A stretch of DNA of 64,000 nt. Source: Gambelia wislizenii (Eukaryota; Chordata; Lepidosauria; Squamata; Crotaphytidae). Below are positions 22,601-33,902 of this stretch, in pieces (within the stretch, counting starts at the first letter, position 1; every line of letters begins with the position of its first letter). The stretch is taken from contig JAUMIR010000005.1 of the NCBI GenBank assembly GCA_030847615.1, forward strand, positions 109,087,116-109,151,115. The letters are read 5' to 3'. Position numbers and translations under genes: made by a program. Below the pieces are notes generated by a model, which was not told where the DNA came from, did not search any database, and worked only from the letters and a program-made list of their open reading frames with translations.

Positions 22601-22980
22601 GAAACCAAAGGCTTTCATGGCTGGCATCCATAGATTTTCCTTGGTTCCCCCCGCCCAGGGTGAGAGGCTGTGTTCTGGAATAGTTTCTTTCTATTCTTTC
22701 TGACCCAGGGACAGGGGGAGTTCCAGCAGATAATGGGCCATCAACCAACCATTAGCCAAACAGACACTAATCCTCCTTGCATTTCTATACCCAGAAACTA
22801 ACCATTCAATTACACAAATTTGCATATACCCCCCCAATAGGGGTTCACAGCATATAAACTCCACATAAACTCCTACTCAACCATTCCCTGAAGATGCCAG
22901 CCACAGATGCAGATGAAACGTCAGAAAATAGCTATTCCAGAACACGGCCTTACACCCGGGAAAAAAACCCAAGGAAAATC
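22601..22980. mobile_element. Fold-back element with 14-bp target duplication
   Basis: The left arm (AGGCTTTCATGGCTGGCATC, GGGTGAGAGGCTGTGTTCTG) returns inverted in the right arm (GATGCCAGCCACAGATGCAG, CTATTCCAGAACACGGCC). TATTTTCCCATTGT flanks both sides (22,587-22,600 and 22,981-22,994), a perfect 14-bp target-site duplication. The right arm lacks the outermost roughly 30 bp present in the left arm. The central spacer of about 200 bp has no ORF. Family name unknown to me. Confidence 0.75.
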
Positions 22981-23689
22981 TATTTTCCCATTGTTGAAAT
23001 AAAAATTTTGAATCCAAATATTCTCCAAATTATTGAATATTTGTTGTTCATATTTTATTTCTAAGTATTCCCCTCTACACATACAGCATGTGGACATCAA
23101 GCATTCTTGAACACATCTTTGTCAATTTGCAATACAAATAAGGCTGTGAGACTGACCCAGCAGCTGATTTGCAATCTTGGTGGGGGCCCCACACACCTCC
23201 TCCCATGTGGTGGGCCTTCGACTTCACAGCCACATGGCTGTCACCATGCTTGGTCCGTCTTTTTCTCAGCTAGATCTACAGGCAGCTACTGGAGGGTGTA
23301 GCAGCCAATCAGAGTGAAACGTGCTTCTCCCTATTGTTTGTGTGGGCCTCGCTTTCCAGCCAGTCAGAAGCGGTCTTCAAGTTTGAAGCTGATTGGCTGG
23401 GAAGGGAAGGAAACCTCTGTTCCAGTAGGCTTCACTCTGGTCCAGTGGCCGGGTAGCAATTCCTAGCCTCCTCAATGGACCATTCAGTTGTTCTTGGTGA
23501 GCTGAAGAAGACGGTATGGGAGATGACAGATCAGAACAGCAGAAGCAGAGGAGAAGCAGGGAGTAGCATGGGGCATGTAACAGCTTAGGGAAAGGGGACA
23601 ATCACACATGGGACTGGCATGGGGCAACCGGCTATACTGCCCATCCTCCAACCCTGCCCTCGTTAAGCCATGGGGCAACCCATCTGGCT

Positions 23690-24800
23690 GGTGGGCTTAA
23701 AGCCACCCACCCATGCTGCTTGGCCCAGCTGTCCTTCCAGCGGGCTAGGGGATCACATGGCTCAGTCATCCCCCCCTCCATCCTTTCTGTTCCTGAAGCT
23801 GCAGGTGACCCGTCTGGCCTCAGGCCTTAGCCCACATCACTTACCCCATCCCTTTCGATGGGTTGGAGGAATTGCATTGAACCACTCCCCCCTCCATGAA
23901 GCCCACACAGTAGATCTCCCCAGCATTGTGGCTGCTGGTCGCCACCATGCCTCAGCCCAGCCATCTCTTCAGCAGGCCAGTGGAGGGATCAGATCTGCTG
24001 CTCAGCCTCCACCCTCTCCTGCAAAGCCATGGGAGCTCAGAGCCTTGGGCTGCCTGCCCCACCACTTGGCCCAACTATTCCTTGCTTCTCCCCACAAGGT
24101 GATCACTCGCTTCTCCCCACAAGGTGCTGTGGCCATCTCTCTGGCCTTGCAGATGCCCTACTCCATTCACAGTGCTCAGCCTGGCCATCCTTTCGGCAAT
24201 GTGGGTGATCACTTGCCTCCCCGGTGAGGCTGCACGGCTGTCTCCTGGCCTTGCAGCTGCACAATACCCACCCATGGTGCTTGGCCTGGCCATCCCTTTG
24301 GCAGGACATGGGCTCTCTTGCCTTCCCCCATGAGGGTGTGTGGCCATCTCCCCGGCCTTGTGGCTGCCTGCCCCTCTCCTACAATGGTTGGCCTGACCAT
24401 CCCATCAGCAGGCCAGGATATCATTTGTCTGGTTGTGGAGCGGGTGTGTGTGTGTGTGGTTACCTCAGGGCCCTGCCATGAAGCCTGAAAACCTCGGCTG
24501 CCCAACATCAACTGAGGCATGTTTAGGGTGGTCCACGGGGGTCACAGGGTTTATGGCAGCAGATATCCTTGGCCTTCAGGCATGTGTCCAGGCTTTCGGC
24601 ATTTCACCACCCCACCCCCAGTAGGCTATTGGCCGCTCCACACCCTGCTGCAATCATGAGTGTCCGAGTGGTGTTGGGCTTTCCACAGGGGTTGCTGGGT
24701 TGCAGCAGCAGAGATCCTCAGCCTTCAGGCATGCCACCCACCCCTTTGGGGCTTTGGCGGCACACCACTCCCCCTCCAACAGTACTTCGGCTGCTCTGTG
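23690..24800. repeat. Degenerate GC-rich tandem repeat (about 100-bp unit)
   Basis: Words such as CTTGGCC(T)GGCCATC, TGGCCTTGCAGCTGC and GTGATCACTTGCCTCCCC recur at roughly 100-bp spacing (clear copies around 24,120, 24,210, 24,290 and 24,370). Later a second pair near 24,570 and 24,720 repeats CAGCAGAGATCCTCAGCCTTC-type words. The many short ORFs on both strands here follow from the repeat composition. Confidence 0.6.
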
Positions 24801-25029
24801 CCCTGCTATGATCTTGGGATTCCAGAGAGGCTGTCAGGCCTTTTATGTCTACAGCAACCCTGTTGTTTGGGGTTCATTCACTCCCCCTCAAGGTGAGGCC
24901 ACGTGGGATGCAATCCACCAAAATCGTGGGTGGATGTGGATGGCTGTGGGCCTTTGCTGAGCCAGGGGTTATGTAGCTGGTTTGCTGTGGAGGAGGCCTT
25001 GCTGCAGCCTTCTCCCTCTCACCTACCTG

Positions 25030-25118
25030 GATTCATGCAGAGGAGGTTTTACATGCCTTCCTCTGAGGCTGAGAGTGTGTGACTTGCCAGGGTCACTCGG
25101 TGGAGTTCCATGGCTGAG
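25030..25118 (-). mobile_element. MIR-like SINE fragment
   Basis: TCTGAGGCTGAGAGTGTGTG, ACTTGCCAGGGTCACTCGG and TTCCATGGCTGAGTGGG match the middle of the tRNA-derived SINE at 36,470-36,690 (read on the minus strand). Both ends are missing. Confidence 0.6.
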
Positions 25119-25900
25119 TGGGCATTCGTCCTTGCTCTATTGCTCTATTGCTCTATTGTTATCCCTATTGTATGGAGAGGGTTAGCTACACTGCAGGTGC
25201 CGTGGCCAGACAACAGCTAGTCAGGGATGTTTTCCCACAGCACAGAAGACTTTCAGTCAGCATGTACATTCAGCGACAAGGTTTGAGACTCATGGTTGGG
25301 CGGACTCATATCAGTCATGGACTAGACTGCTGATGGGCTCATTGATGTGTGTTGGTGTCAGCTGCAGCAGGTTGGCAGAAGATGGGCCTGTCTAGGCCTG
25401 ACTTTATTTGGTCATTCGCATGGGTCCCGATGCAAGGTCATTGGTACTGGGGGGGTCTGCTTCAAGGTCAAGTTCATGTTCAAGGTCATGGAGAGCCCCG
25501 GGGTGGAAAGGGAAGTGGGCATGGGTCGTGAAGATATACCAGCTTGGGGGTATGCAACTCTGGATGCCCCCCCTTTAGTGGAGGAGGGAGAGAAAGGCTG
25601 GTGGACAGGCATTAATGCTTGCAGGGAAGCCTCTCCACTCCTGGGCATCACTTGTCAGCAGACAGGCCAATAACTGATTCATTGACCATCAAGTGGGTTG
25701 GTCGAAGTCAGGATCCAGATCCATGTGTTTGAGCCAACCAACTGCAGATGTCATCAATAAAGTTGTGGCCATTTATTGCCAACATATCTTTCTAACAATT
25801 CATGTGTTTAGTGTTTTATTGTGGAAGGGGGGGATGGGTATCCTGCCTGGACATGCAAATGACCTGATCCTTACCTTGGAGATTAAACTGCAGATCAGAA

Positions 25901-26955
25901 GTGAACGACTTATTAGATTTCTTCCTTTGTGAAAATGTAGCAACATTGTTCTTGACAGCTTTAAAAGAACAAATATCAAAACATGCAGTAACTAGTGTCA
26001 ACATGCCTGATCTGAAGGTGTAGCATTCATCATATTCAATACAATTTACATATCACTGATGGTCTAACAACACTTTCATTAATCTCAGGCTTGCCAGGAA
26101 CACTTCCCCAAAAACTTTTATGCTAGAAGAACAACTATTAAATCAGATCTGATTTTCTGTTGGGGTGTGTGTGTGTGTGTGTGTGCATCCACATGTGTAT
26201 GCCTTTTTTTTCTGTGTTCTTTTTAGGTTCTGAATTTTAGTCAGTGCTCTGAGAAGGTGAAGGCTGATGACTCCAGTGTTAGGGGATTGGTAAATTACAA
26301 ACTCCAAAGGAACTATCCAAGATGCTGAAGCTATTCTCAAATAGGTCTATCAACCTGGATAGTTCCTTTAAAGTTCAGACTAAAATCTGGTTTAGACTCA
26401 TCACCCCATAGACATCTGAGCCACTACTGAGTCAGGAGTCAAAGGACTTGTGAATAGGAATTGATGGATAAAGAGGGAGGTGAGGACTGTAAACAACCAA
26501 ACTAGCACATCAATAGCTCAGGAAGATCACTTATAGTCCTTTCTGTCAAGTATGATCCAATCATCATCCTGGACAGATAATATCAATCTAGTCTACTAAA
26601 CTAGCTAGGCATATGTGGCAATATGCAGTTCAGAGCTCATAATACAGAGTAGCCACACAGGAAGCTGAACAGTTTATATTTGAGTCCCAGCAGCTTCTCA
26701 CAATTCTATACTGTATAAAGAAGTGATTGTGCAAAGGGGGGGTAGTGTACCTTTTAACATCATACTTCCTTAGATTGTAATTGGAACAGTAAAAGCTGAA
26801 GTACATATCATAGTTCCCATGGGGAGGCAGGTAGAAAACTCCTTGTGGTTTCACCTTGGAGATGCTGTATTTTATGGTGCTTACTACCACATAACTATTA
26901 TTGTGCAGGACACGTGATTTCTCAGAGTACTGCAACAGTATTCTGGTGAACACAG
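25901..26955. other. No gene recognised; (GT)n tract
   Basis: A (GT)n microsatellite lies at 26,164-26,185. The remaining sequence shows no coding potential I can support on either strand. Confidence 0.4.
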
Positions 26956-26956
26956 G

Positions 26957-27081
26957 GGCCTAAATCCAACTGCTAGTCCTAACTAGAGAAGACCCATTGA
27001 ATTGATTGCTAAATTACTTACCCATTCAGCAATTGATTCTATGGGTCTATTTTAGTAAGAGCAAGCAGTTGGATTTAATCA
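26957..27081. mobile_element. Palindromic MITE (about 125 bp)
   Basis: The left half CCTAAATCCAACTGCTAGTC, then GACCCATTGAATTGATTGCT, is mirrored by the reverse complement of the right half (GATTAAATCCAACTGCTTGC, GACCCATAGAATCAATTGCT). The whole element is nearly one hairpin with no spacer. It resembles small hAT MITEs of reptiles; no transposase. Confidence 0.65.
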
Positions 27082-27246
27082 ATTTCAGTTTTGCTGCATA
27101 CCTTGCCCAGTAATATGATAACATCAAGATGGCAGGTCTGGGTCTTGAGTGTGTACCCCCTTTCCTACCTTAGGCTTAGATTTGCTAAATAACCCAAACT
27201 TGGAATGTTAATTGTGGTATTGTTACAATAAATATGTTATATTATG

Positions 27247-27836
27247 TTATGAATGTGTCATGGATGCATGGGCCTTGAAGGCTGAAGGAAACAGGCTACC
27301 TAAAATGGAGATTCTTGCAATGCATGATAAAATGGAGATGTGACACTTGAAGCAAAGAGGCAAGGAAGCAAGGGATGTGAGAATCTGCCCTCTTTTTATT
27401 GCTAAAGTGGAAATGACACCCTGATCAAAATCAGTTCCAACTGGTGGAAATTAAAAGAAAGGCAGATCTGATTAGCATCAAATGACAGCCTGCAAAGGAA
27501 TGTGATGGGCAGCTGCTGGCCGGACAACTGTCCAAGTATAATTCAGCTGAAAAGGACTATAATAGCAAGAGACTTTTCGACCACTGGGATGCATGCAATA
27601 AGCGCTAAGCTTGCATCCATAGCCCTACAGAAATCTGATCAATTTCCATGAGGTACCTGTTTTGTGAGTATGGAGTTTTGAATGTGTGAGTGAATGAAAC
27701 TCTTGTTACTAAAAGCTATTGTGTGATTGCATAATAACTGTTACATGTGGTTGTACATGTCTAATAAATATCTAATACATGTCTAATAAATGCCTGCACA
27801 ATGTCTAATATATGTCTAATAAATGTTACATGAAAT
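27247..27836 (+). mobile_element. Possible solo LTR with repeat-expanded end
   Basis: It begins TGTGTCATGGATGCATGG and has an LTR-like layout: purine-rich U3 with AAAATGGAG words, a TATAATAGC motif at 27,558, AATAAGCGCT at 27,597, and a T/G-rich downstream part. The end is blurred by a degenerate tandem of ATGTCTAATAAAT words (27,745-27,825), closing at AATGTTACATGAA. ATGAA precedes the start and follows the end, a possible 5-bp duplication, but then the LTR would end in AC instead of CA. Tentative. Confidence 0.3.
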
Positions 27837-29130
27837 GAGTGTTTAAAACCAAATTTGGTATCACAAGTATGGCTTTTCCTATAGTCCTAGTGATTGAACT
27901 CTATTCTCTCTCTCTGAATCAAAAGAAGCTTGTCACAAAATACACAGAAGTTTGTAACAGTATCATTCAAGGTTCATAATTCCTGTTGATATTGATTAAC
28001 TCCAGTTCTTGGTGCAGTGGCACAGATCTGGAAATAATCTCTGAATGTGGACATTTCTAGTTAAAACACTGAAGAAATCAGATTATTAATGGTAGTATGA
28101 CTCAGAGCTATTGCCAGCACTAGGGGGGGGGCAGTGAGGCCAAACTGCACCAGGTGACACTGTTGGAAGAAGGGGTGACACCAGCCTTAGTGACACCACA
28201 GCTTATAGCCCTTGTATGTAGAATATGGGTGTGGACCTGCTTGGTGTGATGCACTGAGGGAGAGGATCTATATTTCTTTCCCTCCAATGGAGGAGAGGCC
28301 ATTGTAGATGGTGTCAGGTGCAATGTACCATGAAGTCAAGTATTTGGGGGTAGAGTTAAGGTGTTTTCAAGCTCTGTCCACCCCTCTACACTTCCTCTTT
28401 GGATGTCACTTCAAACATGGTAGCAGCCTTGTCAACATTTCCCTCTTCTGAAGACCTTAGGGCAGAGGTGGTTGCAGCAAAAGCTCAGAACCAGCAACGT
28501 TTGCAGGGAAGAGGGCCTGCTGATCTCCCCCATCCTGAAGTAAATGGGCAACTTGGAGAAATGGAGCCTGAATAGCAGAGGCTTTTGGTGCAGGCTGGAT
28601 CCTGAGTCCTAGATAAGCCATTTTAGCACCTTTTCAGGCACGCTGGGATGGTATTGTCTCAGGTGTGGAGTAGGCCTGCCACCTATCTTCAGGATTTGGG
28701 TGGTTTGGGTTTACATATAAACCCTTGCCCTATGCACACACACCAATAATACTGCAGGAAATTTGCTAACAATTTGGCCATTAAAGCCTGAATCAGACCA
28801 GTTCTTTTGTGAGGAAGTGAGCTGTAGTTTATTTCCATTGTTGTTTTAATTTGAATTTGGGGTGGGCTGCTTGGCAGTGTGTGGCAGAAGGTGCAGCCAC
28901 AGGCCTGCTGGCTGGTATCCTGGTGAGCATGTACCAACGGCAGTTCCTAGATGTCTCATTGCATGGGCTGGTAGAGACCTGTTTTTCAAATGGTAGTCTG
29001 AGCCCTGGTTGTGAGATTACAGACTTCCTTTGTCTAGCCCCTCTCTGGCCTTTATACTTTGCATTAGAATTGACCACCTCCCCCATCCCATTCTTTTTTG
29101 TAGCTAGTTTTACTAATTCAGAATTCTGGC
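27837..29130. other. No gene recognised
   Basis: No supported gene. The 98-codon frame at 28,851-29,147 is hydrophobic in places but has no recognisable domain and no exon borders that I can defend. Confidence 0.35.
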
Positions 29131-29137
29131 TGTATTC

Positions 29138-29245
29138 AAAGACATAGTTGTCTTAGTCTATATCCGCATAAGAAGACCTGGAGGCATCCTGTAGCACCTT
29201 TCAGACTGAAAGAAATTTCTAGCTGAGTAGACTGCTGCCTTTAGT
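29138..29245. repeat. Fragment of a common reptile repeat
   Basis: TTGTCTTAGTCTATATCCGC, CTGTAGCACCTTTCAGACTG and GAAAGAAATTTCTAGC match, from memory, a dispersed amniote repeat with a GTGTTAGTCTGTA...TAGCACCTTTGAGACTAAC core. Only the core is present. Family assignment is uncertain. Confidence 0.4.
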
Positions 29246-29529
29246 TTACTCCTCAACCAATAGTAGTAGTAGTAGTGGTAGTAAGCAGCAGCAGCAATAG
29301 CAACATCAATGGCAGTTTGACAGTTTAGCAGGGTTTTTTACAGGTTTGTGTGTGAGTGTGTGCATGCATGCACACATGCATGCATGTAGATGTAGATATG
29401 TAGATGTATGTGTATAGATAGAACAATACATTTTGGGCTTATTTTGTCTCTTGCCTCTGATACAATAATTTAGAACTCCTGTTAAATTGCATGGAGTCCA
29501 CAAGGGGAGCAAGGGGTGATAAGTGAAAA

Positions 29530-30075
29530 GCCTCTAAAAAGGTGTTCCATCAAAGTGTCTTCCCCCAGTTATTGCACCTTCATCCACAAACTGATCCTCA
29601 CCCCGACATCTGGGATACACACAAGTAGATGAGCAACACTTTTCATTTGGTGTCATCTGCAAACTTGATAAGAAGGCCCTGTGTTCCATCATCCAAGTCA
29701 TTGATAAAGGTGTTGAATAGCACTAGGACCAAAGACAGAACCCTGTGATACCCCACTAGTCACTTCTCTCCAGGATGAAGAGGAGCCATTGGTTACTGCC
29801 TTTTTGGGTTCGGTTGGTCAACCAGTTACAAATTCACCTAACAGTAGCATTGTCTAGCCCATATTTTACCAGTTTAATTGCAAGAATATCATGGGGGACT
29901 TTGTCGAAACCTTACTGAAACAAAGATATGCTACATCCCCAACATTCCCTTCATCTACCAAGCTTGTGACTCTATCAAAAAAAGAGATAAGATTAGTCTG
30001 GCATAACTTGTTTTTGAGAAACCCATGTTGATTTTGACAGACCATGGTATTCCTTCCTAAGGACTTTATAAGATG
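29530..30075 (-). pseudogene. CR1 LINE reverse-transcriptase fragment
   Basis: Read on the minus strand, the frame 29,866-30,093 contains NQHGFLKNKLCQTNLISFFDRVTSLVDEGN, the conserved CR1 RT block that is also readable at 58,090-58,200. Downstream frames recall the following CR1 region (WLTNRTQ, SSLQMTPNEK). Where an active copy has YLDFSKAFDK(V)PH, this copy reads YLCFSKVSTK, so the first catalytic Asp is lost as well as the frame. Both ends are truncated. Confidence 0.7.
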
Positions 30076-30104
30076 TACTAAATACAGAGCCACATAAACA
30101 CTTT

Positions 30105-30250
30105 ATTGACGGCTGAAGCTGTCAATAGATCCCCGTGGCACTTTAGTGCCGGCATTGCTGGCATATGAAACCTTGCACTATTTAACTTATGTGAATGCAG
30201 CGTCAATGGTCAGTCCAGCTAGAACACTTTTGGGTGAGATCATGACCTCA
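30105..30250. repeat. Unnamed interspersed repeat, copy 2
   Basis: Shares ordered blocks with 330-452 (GCCGGCATT, CTTGCACTATT, GTGAATGCAGCGTCAATG, GGTGAGATCATGAC). It starts shortly after the end of the CR1 fragment. No coding content. Confidence 0.45.
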
Positions 30251-31260
30251 GTCCTCAGTCAGCTTGGGGTTCAGTAGAAGACCCCCACAATGACATCCTT
30301 GTTGTTTCTCACCCTCTTATTTTTAAACCAGATACTTTCAACTGACTTCCAGGATTTAAGTCATGGATCTCTTCCTAGTTGTAAACATTTTTGATGTCTA
30401 TCAGGAAGTTTCACATCTCCATAATATATGTGATGGTTTTTAATCCAGCTTTAGTATTCTTTTTGAGATTTTCCACATCACCTCTTTTTGTTTATGGCAA
30501 TTGGAAATCAGGTAAACATATGGAATCCATAATTAGATAGCAGATTGACAAGGAGGTTCAGGAGGGAAGAGTTGTAGGTCCCTTTCTTGTCTTCCTTGTT
30601 ATCAGTTTGAGAGTTTCTCCATTAGGTATTGTTTCAAGATGATTCCTGTTGAATATAGACCTATTCATTATTTGTAATACCCCAAGAGAGGTTTGGTAAA
30701 TGATACTGTCCCCAAGGAACATTACTAAGTTTTCTATACATCCTTAGAAACAGCTATTCAGATTATCAGACACCGTGGCACAGAGTAGAACTGGTAAAAG
30801 TCAACATTAAGTTGGCCTTTTTCTTTCTCCTAGTTCACACCAAACATTCTGAACTACTGAGCTTCTCACTGGCTGATGGCTTCTACATGAAAAAGGCAAC
30901 CTTAGTGGGGTGTTTGGCCTCATGTTGTGCTTTTGGAAAGTTCAGTGCACCATCCACCTACCTTATCTGCTTAGGCATACACACTGATATAATTAACAAC
31001 GTTGCCATTTCACAAACTGCAAATTGTAGAAACTAAGGAAAGTCACTCTATAAGAGTTACAGGAACTAGTTGGTCAACTTAATTTTCCATGCCCCTGATT
31101 CATGGGGCCTTCCTGTATTGTTTTCATGATGGAAGGCTGAGGTTGCACAAATTCCACTATACACTTAGGGTTTTAGATGAAGCTAGGACCAAAATGGAAG
31201 TTTAGAGTGAGTTTCTACTCCATGTTAATGGGGTGCCATTCTGGAGAGAGGATGTTGAAC
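30251..31260. other. No gene recognised
   Basis: No ORF with recognisable protein content. The 74-codon frame at 30,812-31,036 has no domain I recognise. Confidence 0.35.
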
Positions 31261-31694
31261 ATAAAATGGGAGCTTCACACATCAGTTTACTTTACAGGGA
31301 AATTGTGCCAGAGGTCGTTTGCTTGGTTTAGTGTCAGGCATGTGAGGTAGCTCTTGGAATTTTTCCAAATGCAGTGACAGTTTGGTTGTGGGCTGCTGAA
31401 TTCACCATTTCCTGGTCCATTCTTGGTTACAATATGACCATGGTCAACATCATTAATTTGCTCATCTCTAGATCCCCTCAGGCCATGTGACTGGTGCAAG
31501 CCTTCATGGTTAGAGGTCTCCAGTATAATGTCTTGTTCACTGTGAGAGACATAAGTAGGCCAGACCCTCTATTTTGTCATGTAGATTTTTCACCCCTACA
31601 AAGTACCAATTGTGGACTCTTACTTCCAAAGCTTTACAATGTTTGGGTCTGCAGGGCATTAAATTTGGGACCCGTTTGTTCCAGATTGTGGTGG

Positions 31695-32101
31695 TGTCAT
31701 GTACTGGCATTCCCAGAAGCAGTTTCAGAGTTAAAACAGAAAACTTTATTGCCACAGTAATCCAGGAAGTGAACCATACAGGGTCATTGCTATGAATGAA
31801 GTTTAACACTATACTAAAAGCACATTGCAACCAGTCAAATCTGGTGGGCTTCAAAATCATTCTTTAATCACACAAACATTCCTGCCTTTGTCTCTGCCCC
31901 CTATTCTCAAGGAAATAAATGAAACTATTACCACATCTTCAGCCTTATTTCTCAGACACTCAGGTCATTATACTCCTTTCTCTAGTTCTCACTATATGCT
32001 CATTAGCCAACACCAAGAAATGAAAACATAATTAACAGCAAGGTTATATGAAAAATACCACACATAACAGGAACAGGCAACATCAGGGACCATTCCTGAC
32101 A
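31695..32101 (-). mobile_element. Solo LTR with 5-bp target duplication
   Basis: The 407-bp unit begins TGTCATG and ends CTGACA, with TGTCA/TGACA as inverted termini. GGTGG occurs immediately on both sides (31,690-31,694 and 32,102-32,106), a perfect 5-bp duplication as made by retroviral-type integrases. On the minus strand AATAAA lies about 55 bases before the end, fitting the R/U5 boundary, so the element probably pointed to the minus strand. No internal region or second LTR is present. Confidence 0.75.
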
Positions 32102-32249
32102 GGTGGCTTCTATGGCTTTAACTATAGGGCTGGGTGAAGGGTCTATCCAGTATATTGGGCATTGGAGATCCTTGGCATTCAGGAGATACGTTTGACCTCT
32201 TAAGTGCTGAACTATATTTTGCTCTTTACTATTGTTGCTATCTTTTCCA

Positions 32250-32726
32250 GATTCCAGGTTTTGTCTGGAGTGATGGTGGGCCCTGATTTGTGGCCATAGT
32301 ACACTTTACTGAACAGTACACCAAGCCCATAACTGCAATTTTGGGGTTCAGCTGGGGTTGAACAATCAGGATACAGTGGAGTAGCTTGGAAGAAAAGGCC
32401 TTTGTTGGCTTTAGGGAGCACAAAGGACCTTCCCCCACCATGTGCTTGTCATTTACCTGGATGGGAATGACCTGGGTTTGTTGAAGGGAAAGGCCATTAT
32501 TCTACAGGCTCTTCATGACCTTTGGCTCATTCAGACCAAATGGCCAGGTGTAATCTTGATGTGGTCCACCATTTTACCTAACCAACTTTGGTGGGATGAG
32601 AGTGACCCACGTTCCACTGATAGGGCATGCAGGAGGGTTAACAGGGAAATCTGCAATGCCCTAAACAGGGAGTTGGGCCAGTTCTTCCCACATCCCAATA
32701 TAGTATTTTTGTGCCCTGAGCTCTAA
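32250..32726 (+). pseudogene. SGNH hydrolase-like domain of Ngaro, copy 3
   Basis: The open frame at 32,442-32,726 reads LVIYLDGNDLGLLKGKAIILQALHDL, KWPGVILMWSTILPNQLWWDESDP, DRACRRVNREICNALNRELGQFFPHPNIVFLCPEL. It keeps GND of SGNH block III and extends past the point where the 13 kb copy breaks. The upstream part (32,250-32,440), which should hold the catalytic-Ser block, is interrupted by stops. The two copies together show a family-specific hydrolase after the recombinase. Confidence 0.7.
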
Positions 32727-33110
32727 TGAGCAGATGGCATACATTTAACTGAGGAGGATAATATCTTGTTCCAGGGGGAGGCAGGCTTGCAACAAGGGGT
32801 GAGGTCCTTTTGACCAGCTTGGTGGGGGAAAGAGACTAAGCAGATACTTGCCCCTTGTCGATGGCAAGTAGTGGGGGGAGAGAATTACAGTGAACATCTT
32901 GATACCCTTTGGGCAAAGAAGAGAGCTCTGGAACTTCTTTTAGGTCCTATGATTGTCTTTATTTCCCTTTAGGTCCTTTAGGGTGGGGAGGGAATCTATC
33001 CCTGAGGCTCACCTGGGGGGTATGCTCTTACTTTAAATCCTGTGATTTAGGGATGGGGTTCCTTGGATCTGCATTCCAGTAGATGGCCAGATGGGGAGCT
33101 AGACAAAAAC

Positions 33111-33693
33111 CCATCAATGTTAATGTTCTGACAATTAGCAGCAATCAACAAAGCTAGAGTTTCTTTGTCTAACTGTGGGAAACTCCCCCAACCATTGTTT
33201 TTACTCTCAAAACACCCCTTAAGGGTACAATATTAGGTATAATTAATACCCTAAAATCATAGCTATGTGTGCACAGCTCCTCATATCTCGTCATTCTGCT
33301 GGTCTGCTATGTAACCCTTAGCTTCAAGTCAAATCTTTCTTTGCTGCATGAATCTCTGTTCTCCAGAAAGGTAATTATTGTCCATTCCCCAAATCTATTC
33401 CTCTATCCAAGTGCTTCCTCCTAATTCTTCATTAGCCATGTGTGATGGCTTGTGAATGTGAGTGCATGTGTGAATGCTTCCATGATTATTTTTTAAATAA
33501 AAACTATTTTTATTTCATTTTTGGCTTGGAGTCTCCTCAGTGAGTACTAGTATATACAGGTGTAAAGATCCCAAAATTACCCAACCTCTCACAACCATAC
33601 CTTTGAGCTAATTAAATTTCCCCAATATAATATCATAACTCAGAGGTCAAGACTGGGTCCCATGGACCTCATGCAATTTGGGTAACAGGATGT
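33111..33693. other. No feature recognised
   Basis: AT-rich DNA; no ORF, RNA gene or repeat identified. Confidence 0.4.
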
Positions 33694-33694
33694 T

Positions 33695-33902
33695 GCCACA
33701 CTGCAGAAATAATCCAGTTTGACACCACTTTAAATCCCATGGCTCAATGCTATGGAATTCTTGGATTTGTAATTTTGTGAGATATTTCGGCTTCTCTTTG
33801 TAGAGAGCTCTGGTGTCACAACAAGCTACACACCCCGGGAGTCCATATGATGGAGCCATGATAGTTAAACGGTGTAAAACTTCATTATTTCTGCAGTGTG
33901 GC
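33695..33902. mobile_element. Palindromic MITE (208 bp)
   Basis: The left end GCCACACTGCAGAAATAAT is identical to the reverse complement of the right end. The arms continue with AGTTTGACACCACTTTAAAT against AGTTTTACACCGTTTAACTA and CATGGCTC on both sides. The centre includes GGAATTCTTGGATTTGTAAT-type sequence. It resembles an abundant reptile MITE. Flanks do not give a clean target duplication. Confidence 0.75.

Larger units (their letters stand above)
23120..25900 (+). mobile_element. Probable non-autonomous Ngaro derivative
   Basis: The left end resembles the Ngaro 5' region: a CACATGGCTGTCACCATG block matches CACATGGGTGGTCACCATGG at 6,751-6,770, followed by a comparable GTGAGCTG donor-like word (23,497; 7,018). 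The right end (25,420-25,500 and 25,755-25,840) resembles the Ngaro segment 12,350-12,740. Between them there is no RT, RNase H, recombinase or hydrolase sequence. Instead 23,690-24,620 is a degenerate tandem array. If both ends are homologous, this is a deletion derivative needing proteins from a full element. Confidence 0.5.
31261..33110 (+). mobile_element. Ngaro 3' fragment, copy 3
   Basis: From about 32,107 to 33,110 this matches the 3' part of the 6.6-14 kb Ngaro in order: SGNH hydrolase, the GAGCTCTA junction, a TTGCAA(C/T)AAGGGG-GTGAG block, a GTGGGGGAA-GACTAAGC block, CCCCTTGTCGATGGCAAGTAG, and the CCTGAGGCT tail. It lacks the LINE insert present at 13,403-13,628, so that insert postdates the common ancestor. 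The region 31,261-31,689 may be more of the same element but I could not match it. A solo LTR (31,695-32,101) splits the copy. Confidence 0.65.

Noticed and set aside
23670..24227. 185-codon frame
   Set aside because: Lies in the degenerate tandem array; repeat composition explains the openness.
23690..24800. CRISPR-like regular repeats
   Set aside because: Units are degenerate, about 100 bp, without conserved repeat-spacer structure, in vertebrate-type DNA.
28851..29147. 98-codon frame with hydrophobic stretches as a possible membrane protein
   Set aside because: No signal or domain, minus-strand frames overlap it, and there are no defensible exon borders.
31287..31860. Minus-strand frames of 70 and 107 codons near the third Ngaro fragment
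   Set aside because: The second crosses the solo LTR border, so it cannot be an ancestral gene; neither shows a domain.
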